From NCBI GenBank assembly GCA_017557475.1, contig JAFYYO010000002.1:1-5611 (forward strand): DNA of 5,611 nucleotides, given 5' to 3'. This document shows, piece after piece, positions 1-5,611 of this stretch. Below the pieces are notes generated by a model. The model was not told where the DNA came from. It saw only the letters and a list, made by a program, of their open reading frames with translations, and ran no database searches. The translations under genes and the position numbers were made by a program. Source of the DNA: Bacteroidaceae bacterium. Its GTDB lineage: Bacteria; Bacteroidota; Bacteroidia; Bacteroidales; Bacteroidaceae. The number at the start of each line of letters is the position of its first letter. Positions within the stretch are counted from its first letter, which is position 1.

Positions 1-309
1 GTCAAACAATATCAGGAGCGAACCCTTCGTCGCTACAAAATGGCGATGGTCGCAGTCTTTATCGTAGGCATCATCAGCGGCGGAATCAGTACTTGGTGGC
101 TGCTTTCTACCCCAGCCAACGAACCCCTCTTCAACCTGAATGTTCAGACTGGTTTCCTGGTTTGGCTCGCTCAGAACTCTCGATTCCTTGCCGCCACAGG
201 TCTCTCTTTGCTGATGACTCTGGGTGTTTGTAGTGTTATCAGCAACATCATGGAAATCATAGATATGCGTCAAAGTATGAAAGGAGAGAAGATTTGGGCT
301 GTGATGTGA
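1..309 (+). CDS. 3' end of an unrecognised inner-membrane protein (5' end outside window)
   Basis: The frame is open from the first base of the window to TGA at 307-309, giving 102 residues. I do not recognise the family. The stretch starts with a basic segment (residues 2-13, including ERTLRRYK). A first hydrophobic helix follows at about 14-35, rich in Ile, Val and Gly and ending WWLL. A polar linker at about 36-60 contains NEPLFNLNVQTG. A second hydrophobic helix spans about 62-83, and the tail is charged (EIIDMRQSMKGEKIWAVM). Two membrane segments with a basic N-terminal flank fit an integral inner-membrane protein. The in-frame ATG codons at 40 and 46 lie at the start of the first helix and have no visible promoter or leader. 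The simplest reading is therefore the C-terminus of a longer protein, but a small two-helix protein starting just upstream cannot be excluded. No function is assigned. Confidence 0.6.
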   Translation, partial: VKQYQERTLRRYKMAMVAVFIVGIISGGISTWWLLSTPANEPLFNLNVQTGFLVWLAQNSRFLAATGLSLLMTLGVCSVISNIMEIIDMRQSMKGEKIWAVM

Positions 310-332
310 GAAAAGTTAACGTGGCAGCTTTG

Positions 333-447
333 CTCCCCTCCCTTTTGAGGGGAGGGGTGGCCGAAGGCTGGGGTGGGGTGATAGAGTAGGACAAAACTAA
401 CCCCACCCCTCGCTTTGCTCTTGCCCCTCCCCTTAAGGGGCGGGGAG
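333..447. repeat. Long G/C-rich imperfect inverted repeat with nested palindromes
   Basis: The left arm (333-379) and right arm (400-447) are imperfect reverse complements around a 20-nt centre (380-399). Both arms share CTCCCC at the outer end, AGGGGAGGGG in the middle and GGGGTGGGGT at the inner end. Each arm also folds on itself: CCCCTCCC pairs with GGGAGGGG at about 335-357, and CCCCTTAAGGGG at 429-440 is a perfect palindrome. The element begins 23 bp after the preceding stop codon. It has no open frame that looks real and no adjoining transposase. It resembles REP- or MITE-like intergenic palindromes that occur in many copies in bacterial genomes. A secondary role in ending transcription of the upstream gene is possible, although no U-tract follows. 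The inverted repeat is directly visible; the family assignment is inference. Confidence 0.75.
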
Positions 448-468
448 TTGCGAGTGTTGTGTTCACAG

Positions 469-578
469 CGAAGCATGCTTAATTGCCAAACGACGCGTGT
501 TACGAAGCCAATCATAACATGTTATGATCGCAATCGTAACGTGTTATGATGACCAACATAACGTGTTATGTTTGCAAA
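469..578. repeat. Tandem array of 22-bp palindromic units (five units)
   Basis: Units start at 469, 491, 513, 535 and 557, an exact 22-bp step. Each is a 14-bp palindrome-like core followed by an 8-bp tail. The three best cores have the form CATAAC-NN-GTTATG (513-526; 535-548 with one arm change to CGTAAC; 557-570). The first of these extends to a perfect 18-bp palindrome at 511-528. The unit at 469 has a different but still palindromic core, AAGCATGCTT (471-480), with the same centre spacing. The unit at 491 is degenerate, sharing GTGTTACG. The tails are related (GCCAAA, GCCAAT, CGCAAT, GACCAA, TTGCAAA), and the last, TTTGCAAA (571-578), is itself palindromic. The array ends 59 bp upstream of the -7 box of dsbD. 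An 8-bp tail is far too short for a CRISPR spacer. Function unknown. Confidence 0.8.
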
Positions 579-599
579 CTAAGCGTGGAGTGTTGAAAT

Positions 600-627
600 T
601 TTTCACTTTTCACTTTTCACTTTTCAC
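600..627 (+). repeat. Four tandem copies of the heptamer TTTTCAC
   Basis: The heptamer TTTTCAC is repeated four times without interruption and is followed by TATTTTTCG and then the -7 box of the dsbD promoter. The tract overlies the place where the -33 box should be. A 19-bp spacing from the -7 box puts TTTT of the third copy (614-617) in that position. Short tandem repeats of this kind can gain or lose copies by slipped-strand mispairing. Whether this one varies cannot be told from a single sequence. Confidence 0.85.
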
Positions 628-644
628 TATTTTTCGTAACTTTG
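614..644 (+). promoter_or_regulatory. Probable dsbD promoter (Bacteroidota type)
   Basis: TAACTTTG at 637-644 is an exact match to the TAnnTTTG -7 consensus of the Bacteroidota primary sigma factor. The -33 position (614-617) reads TTTT rather than TTTG and lies inside the TTTTCAC repeat, so this half is a weak match. Transcription would begin a few bases after 644, roughly at 650. This excludes the far-upstream in-frame ATG at 524 as the start of dsbD and leaves a very short leader. Confidence 0.7.
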
Positions 645-667
645 CAGGGCAAAATATGACAAACCAG

Positions 668-2713
668 ATGAAACGCATCATTTCTCTCCTTACCTTATTT
701 ATATGTGCTTTGACTGCAGTCGTGGCACAGTTCGATAATCCCGTCACCATTACTGCAAGCCAGAAGAAAGTGGGCGACGACGCTCTTGAGATAGTCTTTC
801 AGGGCACTGCCGATGCAGGTTGGCATGTGTATGGGACGGACATTGCCGATGGCGGACCGACCCGCGCAGAACTGACTCTCGAGAAACAGAAAGGGCTGAA
901 ACCTGACGGCAAACTGAAGGCTACGGGCAAACTCCACAAGGCTATGGACGAGATGTTCGGCATGGAAGTCAGCTACATGGAAGGTTCGGCGTCGTTCGTT
1001 CAGCGTTTCACCATTACTGAACCCGAGTACGAAGTGGCTGGTTATCTGACCTTTGGAGCCTGCAACGACGAGAGTTGTATGCCCCCCACCAATGTGGAGT
1101 TCAGCTTCAAAGGTGAAGGCAAACCTCAGACAACTGAGCCAGAAAAAGCCGTAGAAGAGCCTAAAGAAGAGGAGAAGGAAGCCGTCGTTGAGGATACAAT
1201 CACGGCAGAAGAGCTTGTTCAGGCAGACACATTGGTTCTCGCAGATAATAATCTTTGGGCTCCTGTTGTGGATGAGTTGAAGGCTTTCGAGGAAGGCTCG
1301 CAAACCTCGAACAGGAGTCTTTGGGGAATCTTCCTGCTTGGCGTGCTCGGAGGACTGATTGCTCTGCTCACTCCTTGCGTTTGGCCCATCATTCCTATGA
1401 CGGTAAGCTTCTTCCTGAAGCGAACTGACGACAAGAAGAAGGGCATTCGCGACGCCATAACTTACGGCATCAGTATCGTCGTAATCTACGTTCTGTTGGG
1501 ACTTCTCGTAACCCTCATCTTTGGAGCAAGCGCCCTGAATGCACTCAGCACGAACGCCATCTTCAACATCTTCTTCTGCCTGATGCTCCTCGTCTTTGGC
1601 GCAAGTTTCCTCGGAGGCTTCGACATAACACTTCCAAGCAGCTGGACAAACGCCGTAGATAAGAAGTCGAGCAGTACGACGGGCCTCTTGAGCATCTTCC
1701 TGATGGCGTTCACTTTGAGCTTGGTCAGCTTCTCTTGCACGGGTCCGATTATCGGTTTCCTGCTTGTCGAGGTCAGCACAACTGGCTCACTTTTAGCGCC
1801 AACTATCGGAATGCTGGGCTTTGCGTTGGCTCTCGCTCTGCCTTTCACCCTCTTTGCTATGTTCCCAGCTTGGCTCAAGAGTATGCCCAAGAGTGGCAAC
1901 TGGATGAACTGCATCAAGGTTTGTCTCGGCTTTTTGGAGATTGCGTTTGCCTTGAAGTTCTTCAGCGTGGCCGACCTCGCTTACGGCTGGCACTTGATGG
2001 ATAGGGAAGTCTTCCTCTGTTTGTGGATCGTCATCTTTGCCCTCATGGGAGCTTATCTCATCGGATGGATTCGTTTCCCACACGACGAGGACGAGTACGA
2101 CGAGATGGGTGAAGTCATTCAACGCCCGAAAACCAGCGTGATTCGCTTCTTCATGGCGCTTGCCTCCTTTGCCTTCGCCCTCTATATGGTGCCGGGTCTT
2201 TGGGGCGCTCCCTGTAAGGCTGTCAGCGCTTTCGCTCCTCCTATGAGCACACAAGACTTCCGTCTCGGAGACGCTTCGGTAGAAGCTCGCTTCAACGACT
2301 ACGACGAGGGAATGGCTTATGCCAAGGCTCACGGAATGCCGGTTATGATTGACTTTACCGGTTATGGCTGTGTAAATTGCCGAAAGATGGAGGCAGCCGT
2401 TTGGACAGACCCGCAAGTGGCCGACCTCATGAAAGAGAAATACGTCCTCATCACCCTTTATGTTGATGAGAAAACCCCGCTTCCAGAGAAGCTTATTGTA
2501 CAGGAAAATGGTCAGAATGTGACGCTTCGAACCGTTGGCGATCGTTGGAGCTACCTGCAGAGAAGCAAGTTCGGCGCCAATGCTCAGCCGTTCTATGTCC
2601 TGATTGACAACGAAGGCCATCCTCTCACAGGCTCTTATTCTTATAATGAGGACGTTCCTGCCTATCGAAACTTCCTCGAGAAAGGACTGAAACAATACAG
2701 TCAAAAGCCATAA
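668..2713 (+). CDS. dsbD: Thiol:disulfide interchange protein DsbD/CcdA type, with C-terminal thioredoxin domain
   Basis: This 681-residue inner-membrane reductase relays electrons from cytoplasmic thioredoxin to envelope proteins. Residues 1-20 are a signal peptide (MKRIIS, hydrophobic core, AVVA before Gln21). Residues about 22-150 form the periplasmic N-terminal domain with cysteines 132 and 137 in ACNDESCMPP, followed by an acidic Glu/Lys-rich hinge at about 153-186. The membrane domain at about 217-510 carries the two redox cysteines, Cys237 in LTPCVWPIIPMTVSFF and Cys357 in SFSCTGP. The C-terminal thioredoxin-like domain (about 540-675) has a CVNC active site at 568-571. All six cysteines expected of the electron relay are present, so the protein looks functional. 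I chose the start at 668 because it gives a normal signal peptide and lies behind the promoter box; ATG 656 (four residues longer) is the alternative. The open frame reaches back to 524, but that part runs through repeats and the promoter. The gene appears monocistronic. Confidence 0.93.
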   Translation: MKRIISLLTLFICALTAVVAQFDNPVTITASQKKVGDDALEIVFQGTADAGWHVYGTDIADGGPTRAELTLEKQKGLKPDGKLKATGKLHKAMDEMFGMEVSYMEGSASFVQRFTITEPEYEVAGYLTFGACNDESCMPPTNVEFSFKGEGKPQTTEPEKAVEEPKEEEKEAVVEDTITAEELVQADTLVLADNNLWAPVVDELKAFEEGSQTSNRSLWGIFLLGVLGGLIALLTPCVWPIIPMTVSFFLKRTDDKKKGIRDAITYGISIVVIYVLLGLLVTLIFGASALNALSTNAIFNIFFCLMLLVFGASFLGGFDITLPSSWTNAVDKKSSSTTGLLSIFLMAFTLSLVSFSCTGPIIGFLLVEVSTTGSLLAPTIGMLGFALALALPFTLFAMFPAWLKSMPKSGNWMNCIKVCLGFLEIAFALKFFSVADLAYGWHLMDREVFLCLWIVIFALMGAYLIGWIRFPHDEDEYDEMGEVIQRPKTSVIRFFMALASFAFALYMVPGLWGAPCKAVSAFAPPMSTQDFRLGDASVEARFNDYDEGMAYAKAHGMPVMIDFTGYGCVNCRKMEAAVWTDPQVADLMKEKYVLITLYVDEKTPLPEKLIVQENGQNVTLRTVGDRWSYLQRSKFGANAQPFYVLIDNEGHPLTGSYSYNEDVPAYRNFLEKGLKQYSQKP

Positions 2714-2720
2714 ATCGCCC

Positions 2721-2820
2721 AGTACTTCCGTCGGTACCTCCACGTTAGGACTCCAGTACCTCCACGTAGGTACTGAAGTACTTTTACGTTGGTACTGGAG
2801 TCCTCACGTGCGAGGACAGA
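2721..2820. repeat. Second 22-bp-period palindromic array, downstream of dsbD
   Basis: Four 22-bp units start at 2733, 2755, 2777 and 2799, preceded by an out-of-phase partial copy (2721-2732). The last three are clear palindromes with centres exactly 22 bp apart: AGTACCT/AGGTACT (2755-2774), AGTAC/GTACT (2777-2796) and GTCCTC/GAGGAC (2800-2817), all with an ACGT-containing centre. The unit at 2733 begins GGTACCTCCACGT and is less symmetrical. Across units, GTAC in one arm changes to GTCC while the matching arm changes from GTAC to GGAC, so symmetry is kept. A larger inverted repeat also exists: 2743-2760 pairs with 2791-2808 at 17 of 18 positions, including 14 perfect bases (AGGACTCCAGTACC). 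The array starts 7 bp after the dsbD stop codon, so it would be transcribed as the 3' end of that mRNA. No U-tract follows, so an ordinary intrinsic terminator is unlikely. Confidence 0.8.
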
Positions 2821-2990
2821 GAATTAGACAGGGAGTGTTTGGTCTCGACACAAGAGAAAGCGTCTGTTTCATCTCGCTCTTTTCATTCAGTTTTAATGCA
2901 TAAATTGTCCTAACGACTGCCCAAAACTGTTAAATTATCTTAAAAGTTGCATTTTTCGTCCTGTTTGGGTGCTTTTTCGAGAAGCGTGTG
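2821..2990. other. Intergenic stretch with nothing recognised
   Basis: Between the repeat array and the str promoter I see no plausible coding frame, tRNA or strong hairpin. There is a weak stem at about 2852-2878 (AAGA and GCG arms against CGC and TCTT, with a bulge) running into TTTTC. It is too poor to call a terminator. The stretch becomes A/T-rich toward the promoter. Confidence 0.5.
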
Positions 2991-3021
2991 ATTGCCGTTT
3001 CAATAAAAAGTCGTACCTTTG
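2991..3021 (+). promoter_or_regulatory. str operon promoter (rpsL-rpsG-fusA)
   Basis: ATTG at 2991-2994 and TACCTTTG at 3014-3021 are separated by 19 bp. They match the Bacteroidota -33 (TTTG) and -7 (TAnnTTTG) boxes with the canonical spacing. Transcription should begin a few bases after 3021, giving a leader of roughly 75 nt before rpsL. This is the better of the two promoters in the window, as expected for a ribosomal-protein operon. Confidence 0.85.
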
Positions 3022-3026
3022 CACCC

Positions 3027-3103
3027 CGAATGGCCCTAATGGGCACGTTCCTATACATTATAGATAATAATACATAATATATAAATAATAAAACAACAAA
3101 ACA
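3027..3103 (+). promoter_or_regulatory. rpsL 5' leader with small hairpin and A-rich start region
   Basis: Near the predicted 5' end, GCCC (3033-3036) and GGGC (3041-3044) form a 4-bp stem with a TAAT loop. The remainder, about 3051-3103, is almost entirely A and T with a few C. It should be unstructured, ending AACAAAACA directly before the ATG. No Shine-Dalgarno sequence is present. The same nine bases precede the rpsG start. In Bacteroidota, A-rich unstructured leaders are known to favour translation of highly expressed genes. A regulatory role for the hairpin is only a possibility. Confidence 0.5.
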
Positions 3104-3478
3104 ATGCCTACAATTCAACAATTGGTCAGAAAAGGCCGTACGGTGTTGGTAGACAAGAGCAAGAGCCCCGCTCTGGACAACTGTCCGCAGCGTCGTGGCG
3201 TTTGTGTTCGCGTTTACACCACAACACCTAAAAAGCCTAATTCCGCGATGCGCAAGGTCGCACGCGTGCGTTTAACAAACTCTAAAGAAGTGAACAGTTA
3301 CATCCCCGGAGAGGGACACAATCTGCAGGAGCACAGCATTGTGCTGGTTCGTGGCGGTCGTGTAAAGGACCTTCCAGGTGTACGTTATCACATCGTTCGC
3401 GGTACGCTTGATACCGCTGGTGTAGCAGGTCGCACCCAGCGCCGCTCAAAGTATGGAGCAAAGCGTCCCAAGAAGTAA
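3104..3478 (+). CDS. rpsL: 30S ribosomal protein S12
   Basis: Full-length S12 (124 residues, the same length as in E. coli), part of the decoding centre of the small subunit. The family blocks are all present: [33 protein letters not shown] (residues 27-59), [13 protein letters not shown] (66-78) and [13 protein letters not shown] (84-96), then a basic tail [10 protein letters not shown]. Lys43 and Lys88, where substitutions give streptomycin resistance in other bacteria, are both the wild-type lysine. Asp89, the residue methylthiolated in many species, is conserved. It is the first gene of the str operon, with its own promoter and no Shine-Dalgarno sequence. The start is fixed by the conserved [11 protein letters not shown]-terminus. 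Confidence 0.99.
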   Translation: MPTIQQLVRKGRTVLVDKSKSPALDNCPQRRGVCVRVYTTTPKKPNSAMRKVARVRLTNSKEVNSYIPGEGHNLQEHSIVLVRGGRVKDLPGVRYHIVRGTLDTAGVAGRTQRRSKYGAKRPKK

Positions 3479-3578
3479 TCATTAATCCCGTTTTGGCTTG
3501 TAAGTAAGGTTGAGTAAATGTCCCAGTGGAGGCGTTGAAGACCAAAGAAAACAACCCTGAACAAAAACAAACAAAACA

Positions 3579-4055
3579 ATGCGTAAAGCAAAACCAAAGA
3601 AAAGAATCATCCTTCCCGATCCCGTTTTCGGTGATGTGAAGGTATCAAAGTTCGTCAACCACCTGATGTTTGACGGCAAGAAGAGCATTTCGTACGAGAT
3701 CTTCTACAATGCTCTTGAGATTGTAAAGACTAAGATGGCCAGCGAGGAGAAGGACGCCCTCACCATTTGGAAGGAAGCCCTCGACAAGATCACTCCTCAG
3801 GTGGAGGTAAAGAGCCGCCGTATCGGTGGTGCCACTTTCCAGGTTCCTACTGAGATTCGTCCTGACCGCAAGGAGAGCATCTGCATGAAGAACATGATTC
3901 AGTTTGCTCGCAAGCGTGGTGGTAAGACAATGGCCGACAAGCTCGCAGCCGAAATCATGGACGCCTACAATGAGCAGGGCGGCGCCTTCAAGCGCAAAGA
4001 AGATATGCACCGTATGGCAGAAGCTAACCGTGCATTTGCTCACTTCCGTTTCTAA
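3579..4055 (+). CDS. rpsG: 30S ribosomal protein S7
   Basis: Full-length S7 (158 residues), the primary binding protein that nucleates the 3' major domain (head) of the 30S subunit. It has a basic N-terminal arm (RKAKPKKR, residues 2-9). The family signature containing [18 protein letters not shown] is at 73-90 and includes the beta-hairpin. The conserved helix [21 protein letters not shown] closes the protein (138-158). It lies 100 bp after rpsL and 63 bp before fusA in the usual str order. In E. coli, S7 represses this operon by binding the rpsL-rpsG spacer. The 100-nt spacer here could serve the same purpose, but no match to the E. coli site is claimed. Translation starts behind AACAAAACA with no Shine-Dalgarno sequence. 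Confidence 0.99.
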   Translation: MRKAKPKKRIILPDPVFGDVKVSKFVNHLMFDGKKSISYEIFYNALEIVKTKMASEEKDALTIWKEALDKITPQVEVKSRRIGGATFQVPTEIRPDRKESICMKNMIQFARKRGGKTMADKLAAEIMDAYNEQGGAFKRKEDMHRMAEANRAFAHFRF

Positions 4056-4056
4056 T

Positions 4057-4112
4057 AACTAAATGACTATTTAACTTCAAACGATTAGTTTTCATTTAGA
4101 TTATTTAGATTA
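4057..4112 (+). promoter_or_regulatory. rpsG-fusA spacer: alternative stems and a tandem 9-mer
   Basis: CTAAATGA (4059-4066) is the exact reverse complement of TCATTTAG (4092-4099). AACTAA (4057-4062) is also the exact complement of TTAGTT (4085-4090). The left arms overlap, so the two stems exclude each other. Next comes a perfect tandem duplication of TTTAGATTA (4095-4103 and 4104-4112), ending seven bases before the fusA ATG. The stems are A/U-rich and weak, so any regulatory role is speculative. The sequence relationships themselves are exact. Confidence 0.45.
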
Positions 4113-4118
4113 ACAAGA

Positions 4119-5611
4119 ATGGCAAAACAAGATTTACATTTGACGCGTAACTTCGGTATCATGGCCCATATTGATGCCGGCAAAACAACTACCTCCGAGC
4201 GTATCCTCTTCTATACGGGTAAGACCCACAAGATAGGCGAGGTGCACGAAGGCGGCGCCACTATGGACTGGATGGAGCAAGAGCAGGAGCGTGGTATCAC
4301 CATCACTTCTGCTGCAACCACAGCATACTGGAACTATGGCGGCAATAAGTACAAGTTCAACCTGATTGACACTCCGGGACACGTGGACTTCACTGCAGAA
4401 GTGGAGCGCTCTCTGCGTGTACTCGATGGAGCCGTCGCTACCTACTGTGCAGTAGGCGGCGTTGAGCCCCAGTCCGAGACAGTTTGGCGTCAGGCTGATA
4501 AGTACAACGTGCCTCGTATGGGTTACGTCAACAAGATGGATCGCTCAGGTGCAGACTTCTTCGAGGTTGTTCGCCAGATGAAAGACGTTTTGGGTGCTAA
4601 CCCTGTTGTGGTGGCATTGCCTATCGGCGCAGAAGAGAACTTCAAGGGTATCGTTGACCTGCTCAGGATGAAAGCTATCCTGTGGCACGACGAGACCATG
4701 GGTGCCGAGTACGACATCGAAGAGATTCCTGCTGACATGAAGGCTGAGTGCGACGAATGGCGTGCTAAACTTGTTGAGGCTGCTGCTGAACAGGACGAGG
4801 CTTTGATGGAGAAGTACTTCGAAGATCCCGACTCTGTAACCACAGAGGAAATCATCGCAGCTATCCGCAAAGGTACTCTTGCTCTGAACGTCGTGCCCAT
4901 GACTTGCGGCTCTTCATTCAAGAACAAGGGCGTTCAGACACTGCTCGACTATGTCTGCATGTTCCTTCCCTCACCTCTGGACACTCCCGCTATCGAAGGC
5001 GTTAACCCCGAGACCGGCGAGACTGAGACACGTCAGCCCGATGAGGACGAGAAGACAGCTGCTCTTGCGTTCAAGATTGCAACCGACCCGTATGTAGGAC
5101 GTCTGACCTTCTTCCGCGTTTATAGCGGTAAGATTGAGGCAGGTTCTTACATCTACAATGTTCGCTCTGGCAAGAAAGAACGCGTGAGCCGTCTGTTCCA
5201 GATGCACTCCAACCACCAGAACCCCGTTGACTGCATCAGCGCAGGTGACATCGGTGCAGGTGTTGGCTTCAAGGACATTCATACCGGTGATACTCTCGCC
5301 GATGAGAATGCACCCATCACCCTCGAGTCGATGGACTTCCCCGATCCCGTTATCGGTATCGCAGTTGAGCCCAAGACTCAGAAGGATCTCGATAAGCTCA
5401 GCAACGGACTTGCCAAGCTCGCTGAAGAAGATCCGACCTTCACTGTTCGCACAGACGAACAGAGCGGTCAGACCGTTATTAGCGGAATGGGTGAGCTTCA
5501 CCTCGACATCATCATCGATCGTCTGAAGCGTGAGTTCAAGGTTGAGTGCAATCAGGGCAAGCCTCAGGTCAACTACAAGGAAGCAATCACAACAACCGTC
5601 AACCATCGCGA
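4119..5611 (+). CDS. fusA: Elongation factor G, 5' part (runs off the window)
   Basis: The frame from ATG 4119 is open to the window end, giving 497 complete codons of the roughly 700 usual for EF-G. EF-G is the GTPase that drives tRNA-mRNA translocation on the ribosome and, with RRF, recycling. All G-domain motifs are intact: P-loop AHIDAGKT (16-23), RGITI of switch I (58-62), DTPGH with catalytic His88 (84-88), NKMD (138-141) and the G5 motif CGSSF (263-267). The G' insert lies between about 160 and 255. Domain II (about 300-405) and domain III, with GMGELHLDI at 456-464, follow. The KPQVNYKEA segment marks the start of domain IV, which is cut off together with domain V. Position after rpsL and rpsG identifies this as the canonical housekeeping copy. 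The intact GTPase motifs argue against it being the GTP-independent EF-G2 paralogue known from Bacteroides, though the missing C-terminal half limits that comparison. Confidence 0.98.
   Translation, partial: MAKQDLHLTRNFGIMAHIDAGKTTTSERILFYTGKTHKIGEVHEGGATMDWMEQEQERGITITSAATTAYWNYGGNKYKFNLIDTPGHVDFTAEVERSLRVLDGAVATYCAVGGVEPQSETVWRQADKYNVPRMGYVNKMDRSGADFFEVVRQMKDVLGANPVVVALPIGAEENFKGIVDLLRMKAILWHDETMGAEYDIEEIPADMKAECDEWRAKLVEAAAEQDEALMEKYFEDPDSVTTEEIIAAIRKGTLALNVVPMTCGSSFKNKGVQTLLDYVCMFLPSPLDTPAIEGVNPETGETETRQPDEDEKTAALAFKIATDPYVGRLTFFRVYSGKIEAGSYIYNVRSGKKERVSRLFQMHSNHQNPVDCISAGDIGAGVGFKDIHTGDTLADENAPITLESMDFPDPVIGIAVEPKTQKDLDKLSNGLAKLAEEDPTFTVRTDEQSGQTVISGMGELHLDIIIDRLKREFKVECNQGKPQVNYKEAITTTVNHR

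Noticed and set aside
257..515. Two overlapping minus-strand open frames
   Set aside because: They are translations of the G/C-rich inverted repeat and its flanks, have Pro/Gly/Lys-biased composition, lack any promoter and overlap each other in different frames.
469..578. Possible CRISPR array
   Set aside because: The units are 22 bp with only an 8-bp variable tail. There is no spacer of 25-40 bp and no cas gene in the window, and the repeats are palindromic throughout.
1793..2743. 316-codon minus-strand open frame
   Set aside because: It lies opposite dsbD, whose product has all expected domains and cysteines. The antisense translation resembles no family I know and is explained by the codon bias of the sense gene.
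2852..2884. Possible intrinsic terminator after dsbD
   Set aside because: The stem needs a bulge, is only seven pairs long, and the following tract is broken (TTTTCATTCAGTTTT).
2930..3121. 63-codon minus-strand open frame
   Set aside because: It runs through the str promoter and leader and into the start of rpsL. Its low-complexity composition reflects A/T-rich non-coding DNA.
3104..3478. Streptomycin-resistance substitution in S12
   Set aside because: Lys43 and Lys88 are both wild type.
3494..3556. Possible S7-binding structure in the rpsL-rpsG spacer (GGTTG 3508-3512 with CAACC 3552-3556; TTGG 3494-3497 with CCAA 3542-3545)
   Set aside because: The stems are short, separated by about 40 nt and in part incompatible with each other. 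The resemblance of GTTGAGTAAATGTCCC to a 16S rRNA segment (GTTGGGTTAAGTCCC) is in a region S7 does not mainly contact. This is not enough to call a regulatory site.
5484..5510. Isoleucine in EF-G at the position of a fusidic-acid-resistance site (Leu461 of Staphylococcus aureus)
   Set aside because: Isoleucine is also found there in ordinary EF-G such as that of E. coli, so it is natural variation, not a resistance marker.
4134..5606. Several minus-strand frames and one plus-strand frame inside fusA
   Set aside because: The region is continuously coding for EF-G from 4119 to the window end with all GTPase motifs in order, so the other frames are shadows.

Overview
The window looks like chromosomal DNA from a member of the Bacteroidota, probably order Bacteroidales and possibly Prevotella-like. 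The family-level guess is weak. Three things support the phylum. Both recognisable promoters carry the Bacteroidota -7 box TAnnTTTG. No start codon has a Shine-Dalgarno sequence, and the starts sit behind A-rich tracts instead. The protein variants (S12 beginning [12 protein letters not shown], and a fused DsbD with a C-terminal CVNC thioredoxin domain) also fit. All genes lie on the + strand.

Layout. Positions 1-309 hold the 3' end of an unrecognised membrane-protein gene. Positions 310-667 are a repeat-dense intergenic region. It contains a G/C-rich long inverted repeat (333-447), a tandem array of 22-bp palindromic units (469-578), four copies of a TTTTCAC heptamer (600-627) and the promoter of the next gene. 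Positions 668-2713 encode a DsbD/CcdA-type thiol:disulfide interchange protein. Positions 2714-3103 are intergenic. They begin with a second 22-bp-period palindromic array of different sequence (2721-2820), then an apparently empty stretch, then the promoter and A/T-rich leader of the str operon. Positions 3104-5611 are the str operon: rpsL (S12), rpsG (S7) and fusA (EF-G), with fusA cut off by the window end.

How the genes work together. rpsL, rpsG and fusA encode two small-subunit ribosomal proteins and the translocase, and are almost certainly co-transcribed from the promoter near 2992-3021. The dsbD gene has its own promoter and a separate envelope role: moving reducing equivalents from cytoplasmic thioredoxin across the inner membrane. 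Nothing ties it functionally to the ribosomal operon.

The genes themselves are ordinary. The unusual content is in the intergenic DNA: two unrelated-sequence arrays with exactly the same 22-bp period and palindromic architecture flank dsbD. I do not recognise either as a named family. No new enzymatic or defence system is visible.
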